A stretch of 64,000 bases of DNA, from positions 180,525-244,524 of the forward strand of contig NZ_JAGGKA010000004.1 of NCBI RefSeq assembly GCF_017873215.1, read 5' to 3'. The notes under the pieces were generated by a model. That model saw only the letters and a list, made by a program, of their open reading frames with translations, did not search any database and had not been told where the DNA came from. Made by a program: the position numbers and the translations under genes. This document shows positions 44,193 to 53,605 of the stretch, piece by piece. Position 1 is the first letter of the stretch; the number at the start of each line of letters is the position of its first letter. Source of the DNA: Clostridium tetanomorphum (GTDB lineage Bacteria; Bacillota; Clostridia; Clostridiales; Clostridiaceae).

Positions 44193-45320
44193 ATGCATTT
44201 AGTAAATCTTAAAAATTATATAGAAACATTAGAATCTGGTAGTAGACCCAAAGGTGGAGCAACAAATAGTGGCATACCAAGTTTAGGTGGAGAACATATA
44301 AATTCTAATGGTGGATTTAATATAGAAGAAAAAAAACTTAAATATGTGCCAAATGAATATTATAATTTACTTAAAAAAGGTATTATAAAAAAGAATGATA
44401 TATTAATAGTTAAAGATGGGGCGACAACAGGAAAAGTAGCATATGTAGATGAAAATTTTATATTGAATAAAGCGTGCATAAATGAGCATATTTTCTTATT
44501 GAGAACTAATGAAAAACTTTATTCCAAATACTTATTCTATTTTTTATACTCAAATAGAGGGCAACAGGAAATACTAAAAGATTTTAGAGGAGCTACAGTT
44601 GGTGGAATATCCAAAAAATTTATAAATATAAATTTTCATTTACCATCTCTAAAAGATCAAAATAAGATTGTTGAAATCTTAGATATTTCAAAAGAATTAA
44701 TAGTCAAAAGAAAAACTCAAATAGAGGCTTTGGATGAATTAGTTAAATCGAGATTTATCGAGATGTTTGGTGACCCAATAACAAATTCTAAAGGATGGGA
44801 AGTTAAGTTATTGGGTGAAGTTTGTGATATGAAGGCAGGTAAAAACATTAAAGCATGTGATATATCAGAAGTAAATTCAGAAGAACTTTATCCTTGCTAT
44901 GGGGGAAATGGATTAAGAGGATATGTTAAGCAATATTCTCATGAAGGAAACATACCACTTATTGGGCGTCAAGGTGCATTATGCGGAAATGTAAAATATG
45001 CACAAGGAAAGTTTTATGCAACAGAACATGCTGTAGTGACTCAGCCAAAAGTAGAAATGAATACTTATTGGTTATATTATTTACTAAATGAGTTAGATTT
45101 AAATAGGTTTTCTACAGGGGCAGCTCAGCCAGGGCTTACGGTAGGAAAACTGAATCTAGTAGAAATCCCTATAGCTCCATTTGACATGCAAAATGAGTTT
45201 GAGAAACTTGTTAACCAAGTCGACAAATTGAAATTTGAAATGGAGAAGAGCTTAAAAGAATTAGAGGACAACTTTAATTCATTAATGCAAAAAGCATTTA
45301 ACGGAGAGTTGTTTCAATAA
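44193..45320 (+). CDS. hsdS: type I restriction-modification system, specificity subunit
   Basis: 375 residues with two target-recognition domains separated by a helical spacer. TRD1 spans about 1-150, ending NFHLPSLKDQNKIVEILD. The spacer KRKTQIEALDELVKSRFIEM is followed by FGDPITNSKGWEVKLLGEV, which opens TRD2, and the final helix is LKFEMEKSLKELEDNFNSLM. Its 3' end is duplicated at 45802-45878, a sign of past recombination. Confidence 0.94.
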   Translation: MHLVNLKNYIETLESGSRPKGGATNSGIPSLGGEHINSNGGFNIEEKKLKYVPNEYYNLLKKGIIKKNDILIVKDGATTGKVAYVDENFILNKACINEHIFLLRTNEKLYSKYLFYFLYSNRGQQEILKDFRGATVGGISKKFININFHLPSLKDQNKIVEILDISKELIVKRKTQIEALDELVKSRFIEMFGDPITNSKGWEVKLLGEVCDMKAGKNIKACDISEVNSEELYPCYGGNGLRGYVKQYSHEGNIPLIGRQGALCGNVKYAQGKFYATEHAVVTQPKVEMNTYWLYYLLNELDLNRFSTGAAQPGLTVGKLNLVEIPIAPFDMQNEFEKLVNQVDKLKFEMEKSLKELEDNFNSLMQKAFNGELFQ

Positions 45321-45343
45321 ATACTAATAATAAGGAATATGTT

Positions 45344-45832
45344 ATGAATTGTGTATGGGTAGGATTTGATAGAGAATTTAATACTGAATTGATTTGTAAT
45401 GTCACAAAGGAAAAGTTTAAATTAAGAGAATGTTATTGTTATACTATTAATTCTATTAAAGAAGTATTAGATAGATTTGAATCAAACTCTTTAGTTAACT
45501 CTGATGATATAGCATTTTATCAAGTTATAAGAAATGAAAGTGAATTTCCTTTAGTTTTGGAATTCTTTAGGTTAAAGGATGTTTTCACAGAAATGCCCAC
45601 GGATATTTATCTTGGATATGAATTATCTATAGCTCTAGGATGTAAGACAATTGTAGATGGAACTGGATTCGGTGATGATGCCAGTCCATATTGGGATATT
45701 GTTTTTGATAAGGGATGTCCTTATTTAGCTGACGATTTAGAAAGTAAGTTTTGTGATGAGGGAGGGAAAAAAATACAAATTATAAGGCAGATGGAATTAC
45801 AAGAGCTTAAAAGAATTAGAGGACAACTTTAA
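45344..45832 (+). CDS. hypothetical protein inserted in the restriction locus
   Basis: 162 residues, acidic, no signal peptide. ATG 45344 has an AAGGAAT site. Segments VWVGFDREFNTELICNVTKE and LGYELSIALGCKTIVDGTGF show no family I recognise. Its last ten codons (LKRIRGQL) are the duplicated hsdS 3' sequence read in another frame, so the natural C-terminus was probably lost in the recombination that put it here. It could be an immunity-type or orphan cargo gene. Confidence 0.6.
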   Translation: MNCVWVGFDREFNTELICNVTKEKFKLRECYCYTINSIKEVLDRFESNSLVNSDDIAFYQVIRNESEFPLVLEFFRLKDVFTEMPTDIYLGYELSIALGCKTIVDGTGFGDDASPYWDIVFDKGCPYLADDLESKFCDEGGKKIQIIRQMELQELKRIRGQL

Positions 45833-45878
45833 TTCATTGATGCAAAAAACTTTCAATGGAGAATTATTTAATAAATAG
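45802..45878 (+). pseudogene. hsdS: 3' remnant of a second hsdS
   Basis: 37 bases (45802-45838) are identical to 45247-45283 in hsdS, and similarity continues to the stop: LKELEDNFNSLMQKTFNGEL and FNK, against LMQKAFNGELFQ in the intact gene. Confidence 0.8.
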
Positions 45879-46017
45879 AGGTTTTAAATGTAGCTATTTG
45901 GAAATTAAGTCCTTATAAATGGAAAAAATATTACAATCTAAAACTTTAGGTTTTTATCAAAAGGGTGATTGCACCATTTTTGATTTTTATAATAAAAAAT
46001 TCTGTGTAATTATAGAT

Positions 46018-46044
46018 AAAATCTTGGAGAAATCCAAGATTTTT
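46018..46044 (+). terminator. intrinsic terminator before the Rpn-like gene
   Basis: AAATCTTGGA and TCCAAGATTT pair perfectly around GAAA, then TTGT. Bases 45879-46017 show no gene. Confidence 0.75.
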
Positions 46045-46168
46045 GTATTATAAATTATTTAGATGTAATGCAAGATCACAGTACATATTAAGTTTATTAA
46101 ATTTGTTTGAAATATTATGACTAATGAATTAAAATAAAGATACAATAGAAATATAGGAAGGTGAACTA

Positions 46169-46972
46169 ATGAAGCCCACAAACTATGAAGATTTAATAAT
46201 GAAAAGAGCAATGGATATTTTTGCAGAGGAAGGACTAAAATTCTTTGGAATAAATAAAAAAGTTAAGGAACTTGGCTCAACAGAGTTAGTAGTTTTAGAG
46301 ACTAAAAGTATGTTTATGGACTATACTTTCCTAATGGAAGATGATACTTTTATACATTTTGAGTTTCAAACAACTAATAAAGGGAAAACAGACTTAAGAA
46401 GGTTTAGGGCTTATGAAGCGCTATTAAGTCATCAAACTGGAAAAGATGTAGTCACATATGTTGTTTATTCTGGTAACATAAAAAATCCAGTAAATACTTT
46501 AGAAACAGGAATAAGTGAATTTAGAGTAAACTCAATATCCATGGCAAGTAAAGATGGAGATAAAATATATAATGATATTGTAGAAAAAATAAAGTCTGGA
46601 ATGGACATTACAAAACAAGATATAATTTCTTTAACCTTCACTCCTATTATGGGTGGAAATATAAGTACAGTAGATAAAATACTCAATGCTATAAGGATAG
46701 TAAAAGATATAAATAAAGATTATAAATATGACGTAGAATCCATATTGTATGCCTTTGCAAATAAATTTTTAAGTGGAATAGATTTGGAAAAAGTAAAGGA
46801 GGAATTAAAGATGACTGAACTGGGTAAAAGCTTAATACAAGAGGGAAAAAAAGAAAAAGCTATAGAAATAGCTAAAAAAGCAATAAAAAAAGGTTTAGAT
46901 AATGAAATAATAAAAGAATTAACAGATTTAGATATTGATGAAATTGAGTTAATAAGAAAAGTATTAGAATAA
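46169..46972 (+). CDS. Rpn-like PD-(D/E)XK nuclease family protein
   Basis: 267 residues. NYEDLIMKRAMDIFAEEGLKFFG and MEDDTFIHFEFQTTNKG, then RRFRAYEALLSHQTGKDVVT, fit the Rpn/transposase_31-like PD-(D/E)XK nucleases, where D...ExQ is the metal site. The Lys/Glu helical tail (EGKKEKAIEIAKKAIKKGLD) is also typical. Such proteins are common mobile-associated or defence-island genes in clostridia; function here is not established. AGGAAGGTG precedes the ATG. It has its own terminators on both sides, so it is an independent unit within the hsd locus. Confidence 0.78.
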   Translation: MKPTNYEDLIMKRAMDIFAEEGLKFFGINKKVKELGSTELVVLETKSMFMDYTFLMEDDTFIHFEFQTTNKGKTDLRRFRAYEALLSHQTGKDVVTYVVYSGNIKNPVNTLETGISEFRVNSISMASKDGDKIYNDIVEKIKSGMDITKQDIISLTFTPIMGGNISTVDKILNAIRIVKDINKDYKYDVESILYAFANKFLSGIDLEKVKEELKMTELGKSLIQEGKKEKAIEIAKKAIKKGLDNEIIKELTDLDIDEIELIRKVLE

Positions 46973-46977
46973 AAACC

Positions 46978-47006
46978 AAAAGTCTTGGAGAAATCCGAGA
47001 CTTTTC
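46978..47006 (+). terminator. intrinsic terminator after the Rpn-like gene
   Basis: AAAGTCTTGGA and TCCGAGACTTT pair around GAAA, then TCTG. The core CTTGGAGAAATCC is the same as in the hairpin at 46018. Confidence 0.7.
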
Positions 47007-47055
47007 TGTGTCAAATATTGTTTTAATATGGTAATATATTCATAGGAAACAGTAT

Positions 47056-50000
47056 ATGACATTAAAAGGGGGAATGAGACCTTTGTGTACTAACTTTGAA
47101 TTTCTAAAGTTTAAAAAAGAATTTAGTAGTTTTTCAAATGCTTGTATTGAAGCGGAAAAGAGTATATTAGTAAGTCCGGCAACCACTGCTATTTTAAGCA
47201 GACGTGCATTAGAACTTGCTGTTAAATGGGTATATAGTTTTGATGAAGATTTAAAGTTACCATATCAGGATAATATAAGCAGTTTAATTCATAATAACAG
47301 TTTTTTAGAACTTATTGATAGTGGAATGCTGCATTTACTTAAATTTGTTATTAGTTTAGGTAATGTGGCAGTTCATACTAATAAAAATGTTAGTAGAGAA
47401 GAAGCAATCCTTTCACTACATAATTTATACCAATTTATTAATTGGATTGATTATTGCTATGGAAATGATTATAAGGAAAAGCAGTTTGATGAAAATTCTC
47501 TTCTAAAGGGAGAAGAAAAAAGAGTAAGACCAGAAGAACTTAAAGATTTATACGAAAAATTAAGTTCAAAGGATAAAAAGCTTGAAGAGATTATAAATGA
47601 AAATGAAGAGCTAAGAAAAGAGCTTACAGAAAAGAGAAAACAAAATACTGAAAACTATGATTTTAATATAGATGAAATAAGCGAGTTTAACACAAGAAAG
47701 ATTTATATAGATGTAGAATTAAAACTTGCTGGATGGGATTTTAACAAAGATATTGGAGAAGAAGTAGAGCTTTTCGGAATGCCTAATAATAAAGAAAAAG
47801 GTTATGCTGATTATGTTTTGTATGGTGATAATGGAAAGCCACTTGCAGTAGTTGAAGCAAAGAGAACAAGTAAGGATGCTAAGGTTGGACGTGAGCAAGC
47901 GAAATTATATGCTGATTGTTTAGAAAAGCAATATGATGTAAGACCAGTTATTTTCTTTACTAATGGATTTGAAACTTATATTTGGGATGATTACAATGGT
48001 TATTCTGAAAGAAGGATTTATGGCTTCTTTAAAAAAGATGAGCTTCAGCTTATGATTGACAGAAGAACTCAAAAAAAGAGTTTAAGAAATATTAATATAA
48101 AAGATGAAATAAGCAATAGATATTATCAAAAGGAAGCTATAACCGCATGCTGTGAGGAATTAGAAAGAAGAAAGAGAAAACTTTTATTAGTTATGGCAAC
48201 AGGAACAGGTAAAACAAGAACTGCTATTTCTTTAGTTGATGTATTAAGTAAAAATAATTGGGTTAAGAATGTATTGTTTTTAGCAGATAGAACAGCTCTT
48301 GTAAGACAGGCTAAAAAGAATTTTTCAAAACTACTTCCAGATCTTTCACTTTGTAATTTATTAGATAACAGGGATAATCCAGAAGAATCAAGAATGATTT
48401 TTTCAACATATCCAACAATAATGAATGCTATTGATGATACTAAAGCTAAAGATGGTAAAAGATTATTTACCTCAGGACATTTTGATTTAATTATCGTGGA
48501 TGAATCCCACAGAAGCATTTATAAAAAACATAGAGCTATTTTTGAGTATTTTGATGCATATTTAGTAGGGCTTACAGCTACTCCAAAAGATGAAGTAGAT
48601 AAGAATACATATACTATTTTTGATATGGAAAATGGAGTACCTACTTATGCCTATGAATTTGAAACAGCAGTTGAAGATAAATTCCTTGTAGATTATGAAA
48701 CTGTAGAAGTTAAATCTAAAATAATGGAAGATGGAATTAAATATGATGAATTATCTGATGAAGAAAAGGAAGAATATGAGGAAAAGTTTAACAATGATGA
48801 AAATGTAGGAGAAGAAATAAGCAGTGATGCTGTTAATGAATGGCTATTTAACGCAGATACCATAGACTTAGTTTTAAATAAGCTTATGGAAAAGGGATTA
48901 AGAATTCAGGGAAATGAAAAGCTGGGCAAAACTATAATTTTTGCTAAAAGCCATAAACACGCAGAAGCCATTAAAGAAAGATTTGATAAATTATACCCAG
49001 AACTTGGTTCAAGCTATGCAAAAGTAATAGATAATAGAATTAACTATGTAGACAGCTTAATTGATGATTTTTCTGATAAAAACAAGCTGCCACAAATAGC
49101 AATAAGTGTTGATATGCTTGATACAGGTATTGATGTTCCTGAAATTTTAAATCTTGTTTTCTTTAAAAAAGTAAGATCTAAAACTAAGTTCTGGCAGATG
49201 ATAGGAAGAGGTACAAGACTTTGTGAAGATTTATTAGGTATTGGAGAAAATAAGGACAAGTTTTTAATATTTGATTTCTGTAATAATTTCGAATTTTTTA
49301 GAATGAATCCAAAAGGCTTTGAGGGTAATTTAGGACAGACTCTAAGTGAGAGGATTTTTAATCTTAAAGTTGATCTAATAAAAGAACTTCAAGATTTGAA
49401 GTATTCAGAAGAAGAATATGTAAGCCATAGAAAAGAATTGCTTACGGATGTACTTGAAGACGTAAATAATTTAAATGAAGATAATTTTATGGTGAAAATG
49501 AACTTGAAATATGTTCAAAAATATAAAAATAAAGAACAATGGCAGAGTCTTGGAGCGGTTAACACAAGAGATATTAAAGAATATATAGCTCCACTTATAA
49601 AAACACTGAATGATGACGAGCTTGCAAAGAGGTTTGATATACTTATGTATACTATTGAACTTGCTAAATTACAAGATAATAATGCAACAAGACCAATAAA
49701 AAGCGTTATAGAAACAGCGGAAAGTTTATCAAAGCTTGGAACTATACCACAGGTTCAGGAACAAAAATATGTTATAGATAAAGTTAGAACAACTGAATTT
49801 TGGGAAGAAGTTGATTTGTTTGAATTGGATGAAGTTAGGCATGCACTAAGAGAGCTTATAAAGTATTTAGAGAAAACCAATCAACAGACTTACTACACTC
49901 ATTTTGAAGATATGATAATAAATGAAGAATCTCATGGAGCTATCTACAATACAAATAATTTAAAAAATTACAAAAAGAAGGTTGAATATTATCTTAAAGA

Positions 50001-50430
50001 ACATGAAGATCAACTTGAAATATATAAACTTAAAAATAATAAGAAACTCACAAAACAAGATTTAGAAACTCTTGAAGCTATTATGTGGAAAGAACTTGGG
50101 ACAAAAGAAGAGTATGAAAAAGAGTTTGGAAACATGCCAGTTAATAAGCTTGTAAGAAAAATAGTAGGCTTAGATAGAAATGCTGCAAATGAATTATTTT
50201 CTGAGTTCTTAAATGATGAAAGCTTAAATACTAAGCAGATACATTTTGTAAAGCTCATAATTGATTATGTAGTTAAAAATGGATTTATTGAAGATAATAG
50301 AATTCTTATGGAAGATCCATTTAGAACTGTTGGCAATCTTTCTACATTGTTTAAAGATAATATGAATGATGCTAAAAGAATAATGGGCAAGGTTACTGAG
50401 ATTAAGACTAATGCTGAAATAATTATTTAA
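47056..50430 (+). CDS. hsdR: type I restriction-modification system, restriction/translocase subunit
   Basis: 1124 residues. Residues about 20-140 are a DUF4145-like helical domain. Then a PD-(D/E)XK nuclease with VVEAKRTSKDA, then an SF2 motor: Walker A ATGTGKT (381-387), DESH (482-485), GLTATPKDEVD, and DTGIDVPEILNLVFF with QMIGRGTRL. The C-terminal region is the HsdM-binding helical part. It translocates and cuts unmethylated DNA. ATG 47056 has AGGAAAC upstream; ATG 47074 is an alternative. In the next frame after the stop a zinc-finger-like mini-ORF continues (50423). Confidence 0.94.
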   Translation: MTLKGGMRPLCTNFEFLKFKKEFSSFSNACIEAEKSILVSPATTAILSRRALELAVKWVYSFDEDLKLPYQDNISSLIHNNSFLELIDSGMLHLLKFVISLGNVAVHTNKNVSREEAILSLHNLYQFINWIDYCYGNDYKEKQFDENSLLKGEEKRVRPEELKDLYEKLSSKDKKLEEIINENEELRKELTEKRKQNTENYDFNIDEISEFNTRKIYIDVELKLAGWDFNKDIGEEVELFGMPNNKEKGYADYVLYGDNGKPLAVVEAKRTSKDAKVGREQAKLYADCLEKQYDVRPVIFFTNGFETYIWDDYNGYSERRIYGFFKKDELQLMIDRRTQKKSLRNINIKDEISNRYYQKEAITACCEELERRKRKLLLVMATGTGKTRTAISLVDVLSKNNWVKNVLFLADRTALVRQAKKNFSKLLPDLSLCNLLDNRDNPEESRMIFSTYPTIMNAIDDTKAKDGKRLFTSGHFDLIIVDESHRSIYKKHRAIFEYFDAYLVGLTATPKDEVDKNTYTIFDMENGVPTYAYEFETAVEDKFLVDYETVEVKSKIMEDGIKYDELSDEEKEEYEEKFNNDENVGEEISSDAVNEWLFNADTIDLVLNKLMEKGLRIQGNEKLGKTIIFAKSHKHAEAIKERFDKLYPELGSSYAKVIDNRINYVDSLIDDFSDKNKLPQIAISVDMLDTGIDVPEILNLVFFKKVRSKTKFWQMIGRGTRLCEDLLGIGENKDKFLIFDFCNNFEFFRMNPKGFEGNLGQTLSERIFNLKVDLIKELQDLKYSEEEYVSHRKELLTDVLEDVNNLNEDNFMVKMNLKYVQKYKNKEQWQSLGAVNTRDIKEYIAPLIKTLNDDELAKRFDILMYTIELAKLQDNNATRPIKSVIETAESLSKLGTIPQVQEQKYVIDKVRTTEFWEEVDLFELDEVRHALRELIKYLEKTNQQTYYTHFEDMIINEESHGAIYNTNNLKNYKKKVEYYLKEHEDQLEIYKLKNNKKLTKQDLETLEAIMWKELGTKEEYEKEFGNMPVNKLVRKIVGLDRNAANELFSEFLNDESLNTKQIHFVKLIIDYVVKNGFIEDNRILMEDPFRTVGNLSTLFKDNMNDAKRIMGKVTEIKTNAEIII

Positions 50431-50539
50431 TAACATTTGTGATTTTTGCAAAGAGCCTATATACGCAGGAGAAGAAATTTGCAAAGCCGAAGGATATGAT
50501 AACTATATTCATGAAAAATGTTGTAAAAAGAATAAGTAA
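50423..50539 (+). pseudogene. most complete copy of the dispersed zinc-finger-like mini-ORF, start codon lost
   Basis: 39 codons overlapping the end of hsdR in the +1 frame: LFNNICDFCKEPIYAGEEIC, then KAEGYDNYIHEKCCKKNK and TAA. The Cys/His order is C-x2-C, C, H, CC. The copy at 15987 has ATG where this has TTA, so this one lacks a start, unless hsdR once read into it by a frameshift. Confidence 0.6.
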
Positions 50540-50547
50540 AAAATAAA

Positions 50548-50591
50548 CAAAGTTCTTGGCTTCAGGGGAGTTTTTTCTCCACTGAAGCTTT
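50548..50591 (+). mobile_element. end fragment of the MITE-like element
   Basis: CAAAGTTCTTGGCTTCAGG follows ATAAA (50543-50547), as in the full copies, then a GGAGTTTTTTCTCC hairpin and ACTGAAGC. The rest is absent. Confidence 0.65.
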
Positions 50592-50595
50592 TAGT

Positions 50596-50910
50596 TTAAT
50601 CTTCATAAACTTTTTCAAGAACAATTCCTTTTTTGAAGCCGCCTCGTTTAAGTTTCTTTTCTTCTCTTTTCTTTAAAAGATCCTCTTCAGAATATCCTAA
50701 TATAGATGAAAGTGCAAATATAACTTCCATTAAATCTGCAAGTTCTTCTAAATTTTTATCTTGGGAAAATTCCAAAGCTTCTTCTTGTAATTTTGATTCA
50801 AGTAGTGACACTAATTCTTCTTTTTTAGCATAATGTATATCAAATTTTTTGCCATCATTCTCTATAATTTGTGGGATGTTATCCCTTACTAGTTTGTTGT
50901 AGATTTTCAT
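50596..50910 (-). CDS. MazG-like nucleotide pyrophosphohydrolase
   Basis: 104 residues. It begins MKIYNKLVRDNIPQIIENDG, like the phosphoribosyl-ATP pyrophosphohydrolase/MazG-like family. The metal-binding acidic helices are visible in LQEEALEFSQDKNLEELADL, the EEA(x)E...EELAD pattern. The family cleaves NTPs or PRPP-type substrates to monophosphate and pyrophosphate, often for house-cleaning. GGAGGTACC precedes the ATG on the minus strand. A deleted copy lies at 18319, so this gene has been duplicated. Confidence 0.82.
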   Translation of the reverse strand: MKIYNKLVRDNIPQIIENDGKKFDIHYAKKEELVSLLESKLQEEALEFSQDKNLEELADLMEVIFALSSILGYSEEDLLKKREEKKLKRGGFKKGIVLEKVYED

Positions 50911-51180
50911 GTGGGTACCTCCTAAAGTTTAGTATGGTTTAATTATATGGGGGAATTTTGGAGGAGGCAAGGGAGGGTGTAAATTTAGTAGGCGAAAATA
51001 AGGATATTAAGTATACAAGTATCTAATGTGTTCTTTTTATTTGAAAAGAAAATAATATAAAAATACAGAATAAATATATATATAATGTTAAAATTATCGA
51101 TAAATTAATTATAATTACATATGGAATGGTGAAAATGGAAATGCATATTTAATTATGTAATTTATTGAATAAGGAGATTT

Positions 51181-51918
51181 ATGGATAATAAAAATATTTG
51201 GAATAAGAAAAGCAGGTATAACAAAGAGAGAAAATCTATTAATAACAAACAAAATTTATGGGCAACTTTACAAATAATAACCCCCTTACTTTTGACTATT
51301 ATATACCTCAAAGGGTTTCTAATAGTTTTAGAATTACCATCTAGTATGACAAAATATATACATTTAGATAAACTTGGGGAGACAGGAGTTATTCTGAGAG
51401 TGACTTACTGGAGCAATCTAATTATTTTAATATGGTTAACACTTGGTACAAGCATATTTTTCATACTATTAATTACACATTGTTTAAAAGGAAATAAAAG
51501 AAAAGATAAATTAAATACATTAACAATATTACATGGGAAAATTACTTTATCTGTACTACTTGTTAGTTTTATGATATTTATTTCTTTTGCGTATTTGGGA
51601 CGTGAAAAAGTGCTAGATATAGTAAAGAGATATGATTCTGATATTACTTTGTTAAAAAGTGAAAAAACAGAAATACATGAGGGGATGATAGAAGAAGGAG
51701 TAGAACAAGAGATAGAAGGAGGATATTATGCTGAAAAACCTAGACCATTAAAAATACTTAATAGTTATAAATTTAATACAAATGAAAAGTGTAAAAAGTT
51801 TTTATGTCCTAAGAATTTACTAAGCAATATAGAGTTTAAAAAGAATAAATATTATAGAATATATTATCTTCCACATAGTAGAGTTGTAGTTTCTATTGAA
51901 AGTATAAATGAAATGTAA
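51181..51918 (+). CDS. hypothetical membrane protein
   Basis: 245 residues; AAGGAG sits 6 bases before ATG 51181. Three predicted spans: ATLQIITPLLLTIIYLKGFL, NLIILIWLTLGTSIFFILLI and TLSVLLVSFMIFISFAYLG. The C-terminal 100 residues are hydrophilic and end in a beta-rich part (KYYRIYYLPHSRVVVSIESI) that may lie outside. No family recognised; similar layouts occur in transporter-linked or stress proteins. Bases 50911-51180 upstream hold only AT-rich promoter-like sequence. Confidence 0.65.
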   Translation: MDNKNIWNKKSRYNKERKSINNKQNLWATLQIITPLLLTIIYLKGFLIVLELPSSMTKYIHLDKLGETGVILRVTYWSNLIILIWLTLGTSIFFILLITHCLKGNKRKDKLNTLTILHGKITLSVLLVSFMIFISFAYLGREKVLDIVKRYDSDITLLKSEKTEIHEGMIEEGVEQEIEGGYYAEKPRPLKILNSYKFNTNEKCKKFLCPKNLLSNIEFKKNKYYRIYYLPHSRVVVSIESINEM

Positions 51919-51945
51919 CTTAATATATATAAAATAAATGTTTGA

Positions 51946-51980
51946 GATGCTAATCTTTTAGAGATGTAGCATCTTTTTTT
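51946..51980 (+). terminator. intrinsic terminator, family with GCTAATCTTT loop
   Basis: GATGCT pairs with AGCATC around TAATCTTTTAGAGATG, then TTTTTTT. Near copies occur at 56975 and 62333. Confidence 0.78.
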
Positions 51981-52117
51981 CAATATGAAGACTAATAAAT
52001 TTAATCGTAATCATTTTTAATAATGGATGGTATTACAAAAATTGAAATTGGTAGTTTTAAATAAGGATTATATATGTATAATAGAATATAAACAAACTTA
52101 GATAAGCGAGTGATTAT

Positions 52118-53590
52118 ATGAAAATTAATATTGAAAGAGATAGTAAAATTCCTTTATATGTTCAAATAAAAAGCCAAATAAGGAATATGATTTATTCTAA
52201 AATAATTCCAGAGGATTATGTGTTACCATCGGAAAGGGAACTTGCAAAGGCTCTAGATATTAATAGAAGTACAGTTGTTAAGGCTTATGAAGAGTTAAAA
52301 CAAGAAGGACTTATTAGTTCACAAGTAGGAAAAGGAACTTATGTTATCTATTCTGATGAAGACATATCAAATGTTAAATCAAATAATTTTCCTAAACACT
52401 TATTTTGGTATGAAATATATAATGAAAATTCAAGAAATAACTTCAACAGTGTCATCAGTGAAATAATGAATATTGATAGTAATGGCAATACTATTTCCTT
52501 GGCAGGAGGGATTCCAGCACCAGATTTATTTCCAAAAGAAGAATTTAATAAGATTCAGAAGAATTTATTAAAAAGTAAAGTAGAAAAAGTATTTTTACAT
52601 AGCCCAGTAACAGGGCATAAAGGCTTAAAAAAAGAAATTAAGAAATTAATGTTAGGTAGAGAGGTTAGAGTATCAATTAAAGAAATAATGGTTACATCAG
52701 GTTCGCAGCAAGGGTTAGATGTAATTGTAAGAACTTTTGTAAATTCTAATGATGTTATTTTAGTTGAAGAACCTACATTTTTCGGAGCTATTGAATTGTT
52801 TAAGTCTTTAGGAGCAAGAGTTATAGGCGTTCCAATGGATAAATGCGGAATTAGGATTGATATATTGGAGCATTTAATAAAAAAACATAAACCCAAGTTC
52901 ATTTATGTTATTCCAAATTTCCATAATCCTACTGGAATTACAATGAGCTTAGAAAGAAGATATGAAATTATAAAAATTTCAGGAAAGTATGGTATACCAA
53001 TAATTGAAGATGATCCTTATGGAGAATTAAGATATGAAGGTGAGGAATTACCACCATTAAAAGCATTAGATAGGTTTAATTATGTACTCTATTTAAGTAG
53101 TTTTTCAAAGGTTATTTCATTAGGATTAAGAGTAGGATGGATAGTTGCACCAGAAAGAGTAATAAATAAATTAAGTATGTTTAAGCAATTAACGGACTTA
53201 CATGTAAATACCCTAAGTCAGAGCATGATATGTGAATTTTTAAGAGAAGGTTATTATGTAAAACATCTTAAAAAGGTTAGAAAAGAGTATTGTTTAAAAA
53301 GGGATTTAATGATAAAAGAATTGAAGGAAAATTTTAAAGAAATAGAGATTTACAAACCACAAGGTGGATTTTATTTATGGTGTAAGTTTACAAAAAAAAT
53401 CAATATAAATTTATTATTAAAAGAATCTATAAGAAATGGAGTGAATTTTATTTCAGGAAATTTTTTTAGTATTAATGAAAAAGAAAAAACAAGATTTATA
53501 AGATTGAATTTTACTTATCCTAAAAATGAAGAAATAATTGTAGGTATAAAGCGTTTGAAAAATAGCTTTGATGAAACAATTCAAACTTGA
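52118..53590 (+). CDS. MocR-type GntR/aminotransferase fusion regulator
   Basis: 490 residues. Residues 10-75 are a GntR winged helix (IPLYVQIKSQIRNMIYSKI, LPSERELAKALDINRSTVVK). The rest is a fold-type I aminotransferase domain binding PLP: HSPVTGHKGLKKEIKKLM, NFHNPTGITMSLERR, EDDPYGELRYEG and the PLP Lys331 in LSSFSKVISLG. It could act as an aminotransferase as well as a regulator. It is 15 bp upstream of a racemase gene, so regulation of amino acid racemisation or use is likely. Confidence 0.9.
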   Translation: MKINIERDSKIPLYVQIKSQIRNMIYSKIIPEDYVLPSERELAKALDINRSTVVKAYEELKQEGLISSQVGKGTYVIYSDEDISNVKSNNFPKHLFWYEIYNENSRNNFNSVISEIMNIDSNGNTISLAGGIPAPDLFPKEEFNKIQKNLLKSKVEKVFLHSPVTGHKGLKKEIKKLMLGREVRVSIKEIMVTSGSQQGLDVIVRTFVNSNDVILVEEPTFFGAIELFKSLGARVIGVPMDKCGIRIDILEHLIKKHKPKFIYVIPNFHNPTGITMSLERRYEIIKISGKYGIPIIEDDPYGELRYEGEELPPLKALDRFNYVLYLSSFSKVISLGLRVGWIVAPERVINKLSMFKQLTDLHVNTLSQSMICEFLREGYYVKHLKKVRKEYCLKRDLMIKELKENFKEIEIYKPQGGFYLWCKFTKKININLLLKESIRNGVNFISGNFFSINEKEKTRFIRLNFTYPKNEEIIVGIKRLKNSFDETIQT

Positions 53591-53605
53591 AAGGAGATTT
53601 TTTAG

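Noticed and set aside
48126..48518. Minus-strand frame of 130 codons inside hsdR
   Set aside because: Lies across the conserved helicase motifs of hsdR, which fix the coding strand.
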